Positions 35,868-47,281 of a stretch of 64,000 nucleotides of DNA are shown here, one piece after another; within the stretch, counting starts at the first letter, position 1, and each line of letters starts with the position of its first letter. Under the pieces are notes generated by a model. The model was not told the DNA's origin and did no database searches. It saw nothing but the letters and a program-made list of their open reading frames with translations. The position numbers and the translations under genes are program-made. Origin of the DNA: Armillaria gallica (taxonomy: Eukaryota > Basidiomycota > Agaricomycetes > Agaricales > Physalacriaceae); contig JBANDB010000007.1 in the NCBI GenBank assembly GCA_037576215.1, positions 4,929,001 to 4,993,000 on the forward strand. Reading direction: 5' to 3'.

Positions 35868-35923
35868 ACTAAGCGTACCGTCGCAACCCACACGTGATGC
35901 TTCATCGATAGCAGCGAGTAGAG

Positions 35924-37349
35924 ATGCCCGTCAACAATCTCCCAAACGAACTTCTACTCCTCGTTTTTCAAGACCTTGACATCCCCGGTCTCATTGCCGT
36001 TTCCTGCTTGTGTAAACAAATCAATGCCGTAGGACTTGCGCAAGTCGTCTCCCCGCATATAGGTTTTTACCGTCTATGTTCCACCGCTTCGAGTCTGCGG
36101 TTCGGGGGCTCTTCTCGTCTGCCATTCAATGGCATCGCTGCTCTCCGACTTTCGTTCTCGATGAGGTGCCCCGTGGGTTTCCTCTCCTTCCAGTTCTCGC
36201 TGCAGGAGTACGTCAAGGAGATGGAGCAGGTAACGAGGCTTTTCAAGATAGAGAGAGTGCTGCAGTCCTTATTTTTGCACTTCCCTAGATCGCTAGCGCT
36301 CTTTTAACCGCCAGCGTCTATTCCCCCATGGATTGTTATGCGGCGATCTGCAGCTTCCTTTGTCATCTGCACCGTGCGCAGTGCCATACACTCGACATAA
36401 ACAACGCACCCCAAGTCGAGTACCCCGAAGTGGCTAAGTTCGACGGACCCATCGTCATCACGCTCAAGGATATCACCCTCTCCCGCGCACATTTCATGTT
36501 TGCAGATTTCTTCTGTCACTGGACCCTCAGCACAATGAATCTGTCACCCCTCACAGAAGTCTCGCTGGTAAACGTGGACATTTGCGCCTTGCTGCCTTCC
36601 CTATCCCTTCCATCCTTGAAAAAACTCGTCATTCGGTGTCCTGCCAGTGACGTTCATCTAAGTCGCGTTACGCCCTTTCTATCGCGCCATCCCACAATCG
36701 GCAATCTCATGCTCAGGGTGATCTCCGACGACGCTTTTCTTGCCCCAGGTTCCTTCCTGAGCCGAAAGACTTCTGCTCAACGGCAGAGTATCTGTCTCGA
36801 TTACTCTCTTCGCCTGACTCCGCTTCAGAGAGTGACCTGCTACGGCTCGGTCATCCTCAGCACCATCACACCGCCACCCCGAGTGCCATGCAAATGTTTT
36901 TCCAGAACGTCGCCCTCCATGACACCATCGCCACCCTCGATGTTCCCCTTTTTGGTTTGAACGTGTCGGAGGAGCAAGACTCCGTTCTCTTCGAGGTCCG
37001 TTATCACGAAGTCGTCATCGCATCTACGAATGGATTTAATAAGTCCTTGGACCATCATGTACCTCGGGTTTCCGTCACAGAAACATCTGAAATACTCAAC
37101 ATCATTTTGCACGCGTTTTATCGCATACCATGCTTTCAATTCCGACACAGCATCAATACCCTGATGGCGGCAGTCGGCCTCTTTCCAGAATATGGCTTGG
37201 AACCCGTCTCACCGTCATCGCCACTCTTCAACGATATCCGCTACAAGATGCCGCTCTCGCCACTGAAGTATCGTCTTTACGTGCGTCCCAGTCTCTTTTC
37301 GCTCAATTTGTTTCGCTCAGAATTTGCGAGAACAGTGCGTCGCCGATGA
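35924..37349 (+). pseudogene. F-box protein gene with apparent frameshifts
   Basis: The start at 35924 gives a clear F-box: MPVNNLPNELLLLVFQDLDIPGLIAVSCLCKQINAVG. Such proteins usually recruit substrates to SCF ubiquitin ligases. The frame closes at 36305-36307 inside a run of four T (36302-36305). One more T would continue smoothly into LTASVYSPMDCYAAICSFL, which runs on with leucine-rich sequence (LTEVSLVNVDICALLPSLSLPS). A second shift is needed near 36750-36780 to reach the frame of LSRLLSSPDSASESDLLRL and MQMFFQNVALHDTIATLDV, ending at 37349. Neither break is explained by a plausible intron. Either the gene is decaying or the homopolymer was misread. Leucine-rich repeats cannot be delimited exactly. 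Confidence 0.6.
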
Positions 37350-37834
37350 ATCTTGTGTGGAACAACTGGACGAAGATATCCACGGAAAAGCCGGCATATG
37401 CTACTGACAACGACGACGAAAAGGACCACATGCATCGTGTTCTCCGGTCAACATGGGAACGACTCTCTGTTGCCGCCTTGGTTTTCATGCCCTACCACAG
37501 CCGTGGTCATGCAAATGCGCTCTTCATACGTCCTCGCATTTGATATTTGGCTGACCACGGGCAGCGCAATCTATTCATCCAGACCATCCGGACGGGTCCA
37601 GCCAAGGGTCTCTCCGTTCCCTTCAATAAGGCCTACTTGCTACCTGGCCGGAGCAAAACGGAGTTCATGGTCCATGTAGATGGGAAGCCCACGCGGTGGT
37701 ACATTCCATTCGATGACAATTGCTCTATCGATGGAAAGAAAGTGTCCCCGCAGGAGGCGCGTGCAACTATTACGAGTACGTGGGGATCGAAGAGGGTTTC
37801 TCAGGAGATTGCAAATCCCTTCTTGAAGCGGTAG
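37130..37834 (+). other. Unassigned coding-like stretch, one internal stop
   Basis: In the third plus-strand frame an open segment runs to 37541 (ending FMPYHSRGHANALFIRPRI), is closed by a TGA, and then continues open from 37547 to 37834. The second part includes NLFIQTIRTGPAKGLSVPFN and FMVHVDGKPTRWYIPFDDNC. The codon pattern looks protein-coding, but I recognise no domain. It may be the displaced 3' end of the F-box gene or the remains of another gene. Confidence 0.3.
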
Positions 37835-38289
37835 CGGTGGTTGTATATCTTTGATGACAATTGAAACCTTTCGCCACTATCGCGTCCGCTATATCCACGA
37901 CGGCAAGGATATCAAGAGAAGTTGTTATGGTTTGTGTGAACACGTTCATTTTTTTGTTACAACATGACAACATCGCGATAATAATGTTGTGTGTCGCAGA
38001 GCCCTTGGCGTGAGATACAAAGAAAGAGCAAGTTCAATGGCAGCATAGAGGTGTGTCCGCCGTTTCCCAAGGAAAAACGAGCTGAAATTACGATTTCTGC
38101 AGAGGACTGCCATTTTGACCGACTTGCATTCATCGTACAATAACGCGATCATGTTCGACATCCCTCAGCCCAAATCCCTTTGATTATATCAGGACTCAGA
38201 TACCTTCACTTCGAACACCTTGTCTTAAATTCAACCGAGACATACCAAAATGCCGAGATTCTCTTCTCTGCTCTTTCCTGACACCGACG
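37835..38289. other. Intergenic region upstream of the F-box-like gene
   Basis: About 450 bp with no supported feature. It contains a long run of AC/TTG-rich sequence and would include the promoter of the gene at 38290. Confidence 0.3.
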
Positions 38290-39096
38290 ATGGACGCCTA
38301 TAGCACCCAGCTGCCCTTCGAGCTCGTCGAGATTATCATCTCCGAGTTTTGGTACTCTGAGCACGACTCTGACGTCCGTATCGCCTTCATGACTGTATGC
38401 CCCCTTGTCTGCAGCCTCTGGAGGGACGTCTATGCCAGCGCCACATCCCGAGACATATACGTCCCAACTATCAGATACCTATTCTACCTCAGCTCTATCA
38501 TCCGCTCCAAAAGGTCTTCCATCTACCGTCCTTTTCTCTCCGAATCTACCCGCACCATTACCTGTCATGTCAATACCATCGACTCAAATAACGACTCAGC
38601 CCTATTCCCATACATAATGTTCTGCCACATGCCCAATTACGCCGGCTTTCGCAAATGTTTCCCCAATATCCAGTGCATCCGCCTCCAAATCAAGCTCATT
38701 TCGGGACTTGGCATGGGTGACCAAATCATCCGAACGCAGGTCTCCATAAGACTTGATCAAGCGAAAACACGGCTTAGTGTGCTACCCGTAGATTGGTATG
38801 TCGCCATCGATGACCCTCCGGATATCAATGAAGCCGATCCCCTTGTACTCGAAAAGAGATGGAGATGCATTCTTAGCCGCTTACTCTGCGAGATGCATCA
38901 GCTCAGCTGGATGCTAAGGTCTATGCTCAATGTTCGCACCCATTCATCTGCAGCAGAGCGCTCGACCTGTTCCGATGGTGCCCGTCATTTTTGCCATCGC
39001 ACCTACTGCAAAGAAGGATCCCAGGATATATGGGGTATCAACCATCGTTTCTGGAAGGCGGGTAGAAAGCCCACGAGTGAGAGACATCTCTTTTGA
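38290..39096 (+). CDS. F-box-like domain protein, intact copy
   Basis: Uninterrupted 268-codon frame starting MDAYSTQLPFELVEIIISEF, an F-box-like N-terminus, followed by VRIAFMTVCPLVCSLWRDVY and SRDIYVPTIRYLFYLSSIIR. The middle contains RPFLSESTRTITCHV, MPNYAGFRKCFPNIQCIRLQ and SIRLDQAKTRLSVLPVDWYV. It ends INHRFWKAGRKPTSERHLF. No introns. Its closest relative in the window is the broken copy at 19075-19888 on the other strand, 18 kb away, so the pair comes from a dispersed duplication. No C-terminal substrate-recognition domain is recognised, and the function is unknown. Confidence 0.72.
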   Translation: MDAYSTQLPFELVEIIISEFWYSEHDSDVRIAFMTVCPLVCSLWRDVYASATSRDIYVPTIRYLFYLSSIIRSKRSSIYRPFLSESTRTITCHVNTIDSNNDSALFPYIMFCHMPNYAGFRKCFPNIQCIRLQIKLISGLGMGDQIIRTQVSIRLDQAKTRLSVLPVDWYVAIDDPPDINEADPLVLEKRWRCILSRLLCEMHQLSWMLRSMLNVRTHSSAAERSTCSDGARHFCHRTYCKEGSQDIWGINHRFWKAGRKPTSERHLF

Positions 39097-39615
39097 ATTT
39101 TCGTGCTCAATTTATCATTACGACTAGACGTCAAGATATTCTTTTCTCTGATCCATGATCTGTTCTGGCTCAACCACGCAAATGTTGAGCTTCCCATGTG
39201 GAGGGACGACTGCTGTTCACAAGGATTTCAAGGCTCTGCAATGCATGGAAGAGAATTTACCGTGAAACATGGTACTGTAGTTGAGATAGAGAAGCCCCTA
39301 TTATTGAGGTTGTCCGCACGCTGCCAGCGGTGACTATGATGGATACACTGTTGCGACTGTATATATATTGTATCAAGCCAAGCTGTAATATTATTCCAAT
39401 TTGCGCCGATTCACTGACCTTATGCCGATTATATTCGGATGCAAACGTTCCAACCCTTCAACGGACCATCCAGCAAGAATTGCCAGTATCGGGCCGCAAA
39501 TTTGTCGGTTTCTAAAAACCAATGATATCTCGTGATCGTGCGGCCCGGTCACCAGATTGAATGCCGAGTTACCGGTGTCCAGATTTTTCAATCCTTCCAA
39601 TTCCTTTTGACCAAC
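39097..39615. other. Intergenic region between F-box-like gene and MDM35
   Basis: About 520 bp. Nothing coding is supported; the last 100 bp would contain the MDM35 promoter. Confidence 0.3.
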
Positions 39616-39975
39616 ATGGCAGACAGCCTATCCCCTGAATGCACTCCACTGAAGCACAAGTATGACTCATGCTTCAATGAATGGTTCGAAGGATATCTAG
39701 AACCCGCTATAGCCGCCTCTGCAACCCAACCAGAGCGAGAAGCTTACTCGCGACAGCAAGCTGCAGAATTTGAAGCCAAATGTGGAAAAATATGGGTGGA
39801 ATATAAAACTTGCGTACAGGTGGGTGATTTCACATCAAAACAAAGCTAACGCTGAAACGAAACGCAGAAGTCGCTAAAGGAAAAAGGACTTGATCATCTT
39901 ATTCAACAGGCGAGGGAAGAGAATCCGCTCAAGGAACCGCCTCCAGGGCAATCAACACCGTCTGATAGGGTATAA
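39616..39975 (+). CDS. MDM35: Mitochondrial intermembrane-space chaperone MDM35 (TRIAP1 family)
   Basis: Small twin-CX9C protein that stabilises Ups/PRELI lipid-transfer proteins in the mitochondrial intermembrane space. Exon 1 starts at 39616 with MADSLSPECTPLKHKYDSCFNEWFEG, giving the first Cys-x9-Cys. The second is CGKIWVEYKTC. A 48-nt intron follows VQ, and exon 2 reads KSLKEKGLDHLIQQAREENP with a stop at 39975. About 100 residues, the normal size for the family. Import and folding depend on MIA40 oxidation of the cysteines. Complete. Confidence 0.93.
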
Positions 39976-40931
39976 GCAGCCCGGGTTCCACCTTTCAATT
40001 TTGTAGCCTTAGGTATAGCCAACAATCTCACTGCAACTCGTCCCGTCTTTAATATTTTCTTCCTGGCAGTATGTATAAATGTAGAACTGTACTATCCCGT
40101 CATAATCACCCAAACACCTCACAAAATTATCGATTTCAGATTTAGCAGCAGAGACATGGGGTATTCGTTGATGGATTTTACCTTCTGCAGATCCTGTGGT
40201 GCAAAGGAGGACTCAATCGTATTACCTTTCGACCGGTCCACCCGCCTCGAGGCTTTTCATCCCCCGGGTGACTAGCTTCCGGCCTTCTTCTAGGCCCTAC
40301 AGCGACAACGTTCTGAGCTAGACAACTAAATTTTTCCTTGTAAGATCTTCTCTATGTTTAACAACATTTTCGACAGGCAATTGATGTGAGTCATTGTGAC
40401 CCGTCACGACCAGGACGCCGATTTACTCGATTTACTCGTCCTCGGAGCGGGTTTAATGATGTGCGTTATTTCCCCTAGGGCACCCGTCAGAGCTCATGAC
40501 ATCAATGACCTTTCTTTTATCTCTTCTTTACCTTATCTGTGTACGGAAGCGAATTTCTTTCAGCTTTCTCCGCCCTGGCTTGCAAGTCTCCAGCAACATG
40601 GACTAGAATGCCGTCACCACTGAGACAAACCTACGCCGTCCTATTTCAGTAATTCCCTTTGCACCGCGGAGCTTCTGATCTGCACTACCTAGAGCCTTAG
40701 TAAGTCCTGCCCCATGTCTTCGTCTAAAAATCTCTTTGCATCGCCCTGGGCCGAAGGAAAAACCCGTGGGTGGGCAGGCGCGAAAAAATCGGCACTTCTC
40801 AGGGCTCAGGCCCATTGGCGCCCTGATGTTACTTAGGTGTCTTTTGGTGGATCTCATAAAGAAACCAATCGGGTTCTTTGCACCTTGTTCAAGCTTTTTC
40901 CCGCCGTCCCTTCCACACCATTATTGCCCGT
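39976..40931. other. Intergenic region between MDM35 and the FAD monooxygenase
   Basis: Nearly 1 kb. A minus-strand 84-codon frame (40857-40603) has no domain and is judged a chance frame. No RNA or repeat was recognised. Confidence 0.3.
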
Positions 40932-42816
40932 ATGTCTGGTGTCAAGCTTAAAGTCGCCGTATGGTATGCGTGTGCTTATCCGTGGTATGGTCTTCAGCTG
41001 ATATGTTATCTCAGCGGTGGTGGCATAGGCGGGCTCGCTTTCGCCCTCGCGGCGTCTAAACACTCACACATTGCGGTGGAAGTGTATGAGGCCTCTTCCA
41101 GTTTCTCGTCGTTTGGAGCTGGAATCGGACTTTGGCCCAGGGCATGGAATGTCTTAACTACACTTGGCCTGGGTGACCACTTGATGAAGATCGCGTCATC
41201 GTCACCAACTACTGATACCAGTCAGTGGTAACCGCCTATCAATCTGGCGGGTCACTAAAGGCTAGTTTGCTTTAGCGCACTCGTTTACGTTTCGAAAGAG
41301 CGACCAACCGGCTGGATCTGACTTTTACAAGATGTACAGCAAAGGTGCGATTAGCCGTGCATGGGCAGCCGTCTCGTCATGTTGACATCAGAACAGGTCA
41401 AATCATGACGTTCCATCGAGGCCAACTTCGACAAGCCTTCCTCCAACATCTACCATCCTCATATCCAATCCATTATTCCAAGCGTCTCCAGTCATACTCC
41501 CGAGAGTCATCTGGCGAGATACAACTCACATTCCCCGATGGGGCACACGCGACCTGGTAAATGGCTCCTAGTATGGCTTCGGTTGATGGCTTCGGTGCTT
41601 ACTCTCGACATTAAGTGACGTGCTAGTGGGTGCCGACGGCATACACTCAACAGTTCGCGCACAATTAATGCAGGACGAAGCCCAGATCGCGCTGCACAGT
41701 GGACGACCAGATGCCGCCGAGGAGATTTTGACTTCTATCGAACCCTTTTGGACAGGATCAATCGCGTACAGGGAGCTAGCGCCGTTAGCTCGACTCCAGA
41801 AGGATGCTGATACTCAGGAGCTACGTGTTCCTCTTCACCCAACGCAGGTATAGTCTTTGGCTTGCTCACATGGTCGCCAGGTTACTGACGTGCGTGTGTT
41901 TCTGATCAGTATATCGGCAAGGATATCGTGCGTAATCCGCTTCTTCCCGACGCTAATCTGACTTGGATAAACAGAATATTATGGTGTATCCGGTGTCGCA
42001 GGAAGATATAGGTGAGGTGATTAATTTGGTGGTGTTCCATACGCGGCCAGAACTTGAAGGCATGGTGTATGACGGTCCGTGGACAGCGCAAGTCGACGAG
42101 GCTAGTTGGCTTGATGAAATGACCTTTGACGAATGGGAACCCGAAGCAAGGGGCTGGTCGAAGGTAATTAGATGTTTATCTATCCTATCAGATCCTCACC
42201 ATTGGCTCTCTTTCGAAGTGCGTTGAAAGACCAACGAAATGGGCTATCCACGCTGTCAAACCCTTGCATACCTATGTCAATGACTGTGTTGTTCTCTTGG
42301 GTGACGCTGTATGTTTTTTTACAACCGTGTGGCGGCAGATGATATCGACTCCTTTCTGCAGAGTCATGCGATGGATCCGCACCAAGGAGCTGGTGCTGGC
42401 TTAGCCATCGAGGTTAGTCCACTTTTCCCTCCTTTGAGCTTGGTACTTATTAACCTCGCACATAGGACGCATACGTGCTTGCTGAATTGCTCAGTCATCC
42501 CCACATGACTAAATCAACAGTTCATCATGCCCTTAAAGTGTACGATTGCATGAGGCGACCGTTCGCGGAAGAGATTGCTCGTCGGTCATTGGAAAACTCT
42601 AGATGGCTTTCCCTACATTACGACAATTTCGACTTCTGCGGCAGCAACGATGCTGACGTAGAGAGAAAGTTACGTGAAATGGGAGATAGGATCGTGGAGA
42701 AGTGGAGTTGGGCTTGGTCAAGTACCATTCATGAGTCTTTGGAGCAGGAGAAGCGCAAGCTGGTTAATTTCGTCGACAATACGCCTGACTGCCCGAGATA
42801 CCGATGTAGGATTTAA
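40932..42816 (+). CDS. FAD-dependent monooxygenase (salicylate hydroxylase-like)
   Basis: Class A flavin monooxygenase that hydroxylates an aromatic or related substrate using NAD(P)H and oxygen. Start at 40932 (MSGVKLKVAV), then after a 50-nt intron CGGGIGGLAFALAAS, the GxGxxG FAD loop, and VEVYEASSSF. FRKSDQPAGSDFYKMYSKG joins to QIMTFHRGQLRQAFLQHLP through an intron ending at 41398. The DG motif is CDVLVGADGIHSTVRAQLM. The GD motif VVLLGDA joins to HAMDPHQGAGAGLAIED across an intron. The C-terminus includes YDCMRRPFAEEIARRS and ends at 42816. About nine exons, seemingly intact. The paralogue at 53371-55134 shares the same order of motifs. Substrate not deducible. Confidence 0.88.
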
Positions 42817-42941
42817 TTATCTTCTCTTACCTATTTGTCTACCTCTTTGTTATGTATCCGTTCCGTATAATGGCTGCACGTCTATGACCGTTTACTATCC
42901 ATTCGTTATCGCAGGCTGCTTATATTCTCACAACTGAAAAA

Positions 42942-45900
42942 CTACAGGGCTCTAGAATCAACTGGCTCAATCAAAGACATCTTGACTTTACCCCGCTGAG
43001 TATTCCTATCCTTTTCCACCTCAATATTCACCACAACTTTATCAAACACCGATATCGTGACGTCTGGAGAACCCTTAGAAGCTGGCACGGTTATTGTATA
43101 ATTATCCGGGTCAAATTGGGTGTCTCGCTTGAACATAACCAAGCCCTCGATACCCAGCCTGTAGGACTGTTAGTATCCCCATTTAATATAAGGTAAAGAC
43201 AAGTCTTACTTGGACACGAAGACGCCAACACCGTTCCTGAATGTCCGTATGACAAACGCTTCTTCTCTCACCTCCTGCTTCTCCCCTCTTCCTTTCAAAG
43301 CCAGCCCCACGTAAAACTCTACGCTGGCACGTCCTGCCATTTGGGCCATCCTATGACGCCGATTGACAACATCGAGAACACGCTCCACATGATGCTTGGA
43401 ATGCAGCGATGCATGTAGTGGCGAATATCCGATAGCTGCCGCCAATTGCCGGTGAGCTAGCACATCTAATAAAAAGCTGAATACGGTAAATAAAAAATGG
43501 CCGAAAATCACGCACCAGCGTATCTTCGGATAGGACTAGTGAAGTGAGTGTAAATTTCGCTAGCAAGGCCGTAGTGCCCGAAGGTATCCCGCCCGACGCT
43601 TCCGGAACAGAAATATTCTGCAGAGAGCATACATCGCGTAGCCATGATCCGCACCAACGTATTGAATGCTGGCTGGCTTGGATCCTATGAAGAGACTAAA
43701 CGAACATTCACCCGATATGTGACTGAAGATAACATACGATACACAGATCCAAGGAAGCAGCCAACGCCCCAGAGCTCGATACATCCAGGTTCATTCCTTT
43801 GCGCTTTTTCAAGATGTCTTGCAGTTTCTCAAAATTGGTTTTGGAGGAGGCAAGTGTCGTCTGCCGATTAAAGTGTCACTATGGACGTCCGATTATCAGA
43901 GGAGGGAGACGTACCTTAATACCGCAGTTGCAGGGAAACTCTCCTGAATTTTTCTTGCGACACTGACGTTGGCGAGTAGCATAAACTCTTCGACAAGACT
44001 GTTGGTCTCCCGCATCTCTTTCTGCTCCACGTCAATCGGATCCGATGACTCAGAACTGTCGAGTTGTATCTTAACTTCTGGCGAAGCAAGATTAAGAGCA
44101 CCCGCTGCCATTCGCTTGGCTCTGAGTTTTAGTGCCAGGGAGTTGAGTAGACGTATACTTGCTGTCAGAGGATCGCTCAGATTACTACCAGTAACAAGTC
44201 GTTACCAAGCGAAGTAATTTTTTGACAGATATAACGTACGGATCATCCTTGCGAATCTGAGCTTCCTCATAGGTGAAGGCAGCTTTGGACGCAATAACAG
44301 ATTTGGTAAACCGGACGTTGACGATGTCAGCATCTGGTGCCAGTTCCTGATTTGTCTGGATGTCAGATCTTATGGCGGTGGTGTGTAACCAGAAGGACGC
44401 ACCCAGATAGCAGAAAATGCCAGTCGCTCGACGTGTGGTCGTAAAGAACATAGATTAGTGCCAAGCAGAGCTGGTAACATGTCAATCCGCTTATCGACTA
44501 GATAAACGGTTGTCCCTCTCGATGCAGCTTCGCTATCCATTGGAGTGTCGGGGTGCACAAAGTGCGATACATCCGCGATATCTTTCCTCGGAATCAGTAG
44601 GTGAGCATTGCCGTGGACTTAATTAAGATGGGTGACTCACGAACACCGGCCTCGACGTTACCGTTAGGTAGCGCTCTAGCATGAAGCGCATCATCGATAT
44701 CTTGACATCCTAGATATCAACTGATGAGCTTGGCATCACTAAGAGGGATAGAGTGAACGAACCAGGCGGATCTATACTGCATATCAACAATTCTCTTAAA
44801 TCTTCCCTGTCTCTCCATGCCAAATTTCCATCCACCTTCTGCGGAACCACCCAACTATCGCCCTCAGGCGGCAGACAGTCCAAGATAGCCTTCCCAAATG
44901 GCCGGTAGGGGACTTCAAACTCCAGTAACAAACTCTCTTGTTCTGCCTCCTTGCTCTCTACCTTCCCCAGAGCCCGGACAAAATGACCTTCTGGGTAGCG
45001 CGAAGTGTTGTCCCACCGGTCGATAGTCACCAAGATTTTCTGACCTATCAGGGTCGGTGCTTGACGCGTCCGTAGTCGGATACGAGGCAGCAGACGGGAC
45101 ACCGGAGTTGCAAAAACGGTCTGTAGCGAAAGAGACGTCGAATTAGACGAAGTGAGAGAAGTACTGTCGATGTGGCACACGTATCTGCGATTGCCGTTAG
45201 TTGGCTCGTGGAGAACATATTAGAAAGACTTACGCTCGCCAGTTCCGCTTGATCACACCCACTATCCGTCCCGTTGGTTGCTTGTTAGATGATGAAGAAC
45301 TCGTCGACACCATTTTGGATTCTGCGTCGATGACGGCTTCCTCTTCTTCACCGGAGTCATCCGCATCGTCGTTTTTTAGCGTCGCGTCTTGGTCGACTAC
45401 TTCATCCGCAGGTGCCATCCATTCTTTTTCGTCAAAGACCTCCACGGCAACAACATCGCCTTGTACGGCTCTATTCATGTGCTCCCGGCCTACAAGCAAA
45501 ATGGGTTTTGAGAACGCTTGTACCGAGACACTGCCCTAGAGATGATGTCAGATCGCCGGTTTTGATATTAGCAAGCACGATACTTCAAGGTAATTGTACT
45601 GGTTAGCGTTGAAATGTCCTTGATGAAGGTCACCTGCTTTGATGCCGGCTAGCAGCGTGGATGGAGGAAGATACTGTAAAGCAAAATCAGAAATCAATCT
45701 AACCGGAAAAAATAAAATAAAGAACGTCAGGATATAGAGCTTGTCGTCCTGCTGCTGCCTTCGTAGGTTCAATCTCGTCTGACCCTGCCGCAGCTAACAA
45801 GTCAAGTAGCTGAGTAGCATTCGACATGCCTTCGACATAACGTCGAACTGATATTGAGGTTATACCCTCCGCCTCTGCTTTTTGTCGATTAGCTGCATCT

Positions 45901-46662
45901 TCCGTTAAAAGAACCACTGCAGGGCCCTTCTGGCGATGTGTTGAGGATATATGTGTGCTATACCAGGCTGTTGCCTTTCTGATACCTTGGATAATTCAGA
46001 AAGAGGTGCCTATTTCTACACCAGGTGCTTGCTCACCTCTATCATTCCGGTCATTGGGCGTCTCTCCTTCTTCTCGGACTATGGCGGTTTCCCTTCTCTG
46101 TGTCAGTTCTCACTAGAGCAGAAGGACAGAAAAGGATGACGCACATCCTGTACTCATTGTAAAAAACCCATATCCGCTTGCTATCCGTCTTTATCAGCGC
46201 CTTCAGCCGATTGTACAGAGGAAGAGATCTATGCCGAACTTCCTCGATCACGGTCTGCAGCAGAATCATTGGCGTCGTGAACATTTCAGATTCAACAAGG
46301 TCCATCTGAAAATCTGGTCACGATTTCCAGTAGCGCGAAATACAGACTACAGTACCTGTGACAAAAACACGTTTGTATCTGGAAGAATGAGATGTCCGCC
46401 AGGAAACAGTGTATGCTGCAGACGAGTATCTAGTGGCAATACTGTCTCTCCGGGGCATTCAGCGCATGACTGAATGCCACAGCCGACGTCGTCTCGAAGA
46501 TACCGTTCCCGAAGGACTGAGAACGATTAGATGGAAAGCAACATGGGCGTACTTGTGGTGCATACCCTTGATTACCTTCCCTCTCGCAGTCTTTTTGAAG
46601 AATTTTCTTTGAGTGATGATGGCTTCTGCTCGCGGCCTCTTTCTGATAGTTATATCGACCAT
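42942..46662 (-). CDS. DIS3: Exosome catalytic subunit DIS3/RRP44
   Basis: Essential 3'-5' exoribonuclease and endonuclease of the nuclear RNA exosome. The start at 46662 gives [20 protein letters not shown], then GKVIK joined to [21 protein letters not shown], the cysteine-rich element. The PIN endonuclease domain has the acidic residues in [24 protein letters not shown] and [20 protein letters not shown]. Cold-shock domains follow ([19 protein letters not shown] and [20 protein letters not shown]). The RNB exonuclease signature is [20 protein letters not shown], with [28 protein letters not shown] and [18 protein letters not shown]. The S1 domain ends at 42942. About a dozen introns; no breaks seen. 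Confidence 0.95.
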
Positions 46663-47281
46663 ATTGGTTTTGATCCAGTGTTCAGAAGGTAGTGCTCATG
46701 TACTGATAAAAATCGAGAAGCTCAGCAGCAAAATATACTGTAGAACCCCCTTTGCCGCCAAGAGAGGATGATCGCGGTAAGAGGTAAAGAAATTTCGTGG
46801 GATATTATTACCCCCTTCGGAAGTGACGTCGTCTGAGCCCGCGGGCCGGTACATTGCGCAAGATCCCGCCGATCTTCGCTTTTCCCATAATATTTCGAAC
46901 TCTCGACGTCCACATCATCTCCCTTATCTTTTTGAACTGTTTTGTGATGACAGCTTAGACCAGCGCCGAAGGAAATTCAAGGGGTACTTGTCTTTGTTGT
47001 GGCTTGCTCTGGTCTTTCCGCGGATAGTGGCCGGTAACAATCAGTACTTAGCTTGGGCAGGGTAGGGCAGGGCACTTAGCACTAATTAAATTTGAACACC
47101 GCAAACCTGGACAAAAGATCGGAAGCAACCCATTGTCGTCGCCACCCTGACTTCAATGGGCAATGCCACTCTGACCACGATATCACGAAACAAAGACAAG
47201 AGGTACCCTCGTGCATTCATAAAAGGAACATGCAAGGAGGGAATACTTCAGTGTCCCGCTCTCTTATCCTCGTCTTTCATC
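46663..47281. promoter_or_regulatory. Divergent intergenic region between DIS3 and the gene at 47282
   Basis: About 620 bp separating two divergent starts, so both promoters lie here. No coding frame with domain support. Confidence 0.4.

Noticed and set aside
40603..40857. 84-codon minus-strand frame upstream of the FAD monooxygenase
   Set aside because: Basic, compositionally odd, no domain and no neighbouring exons.
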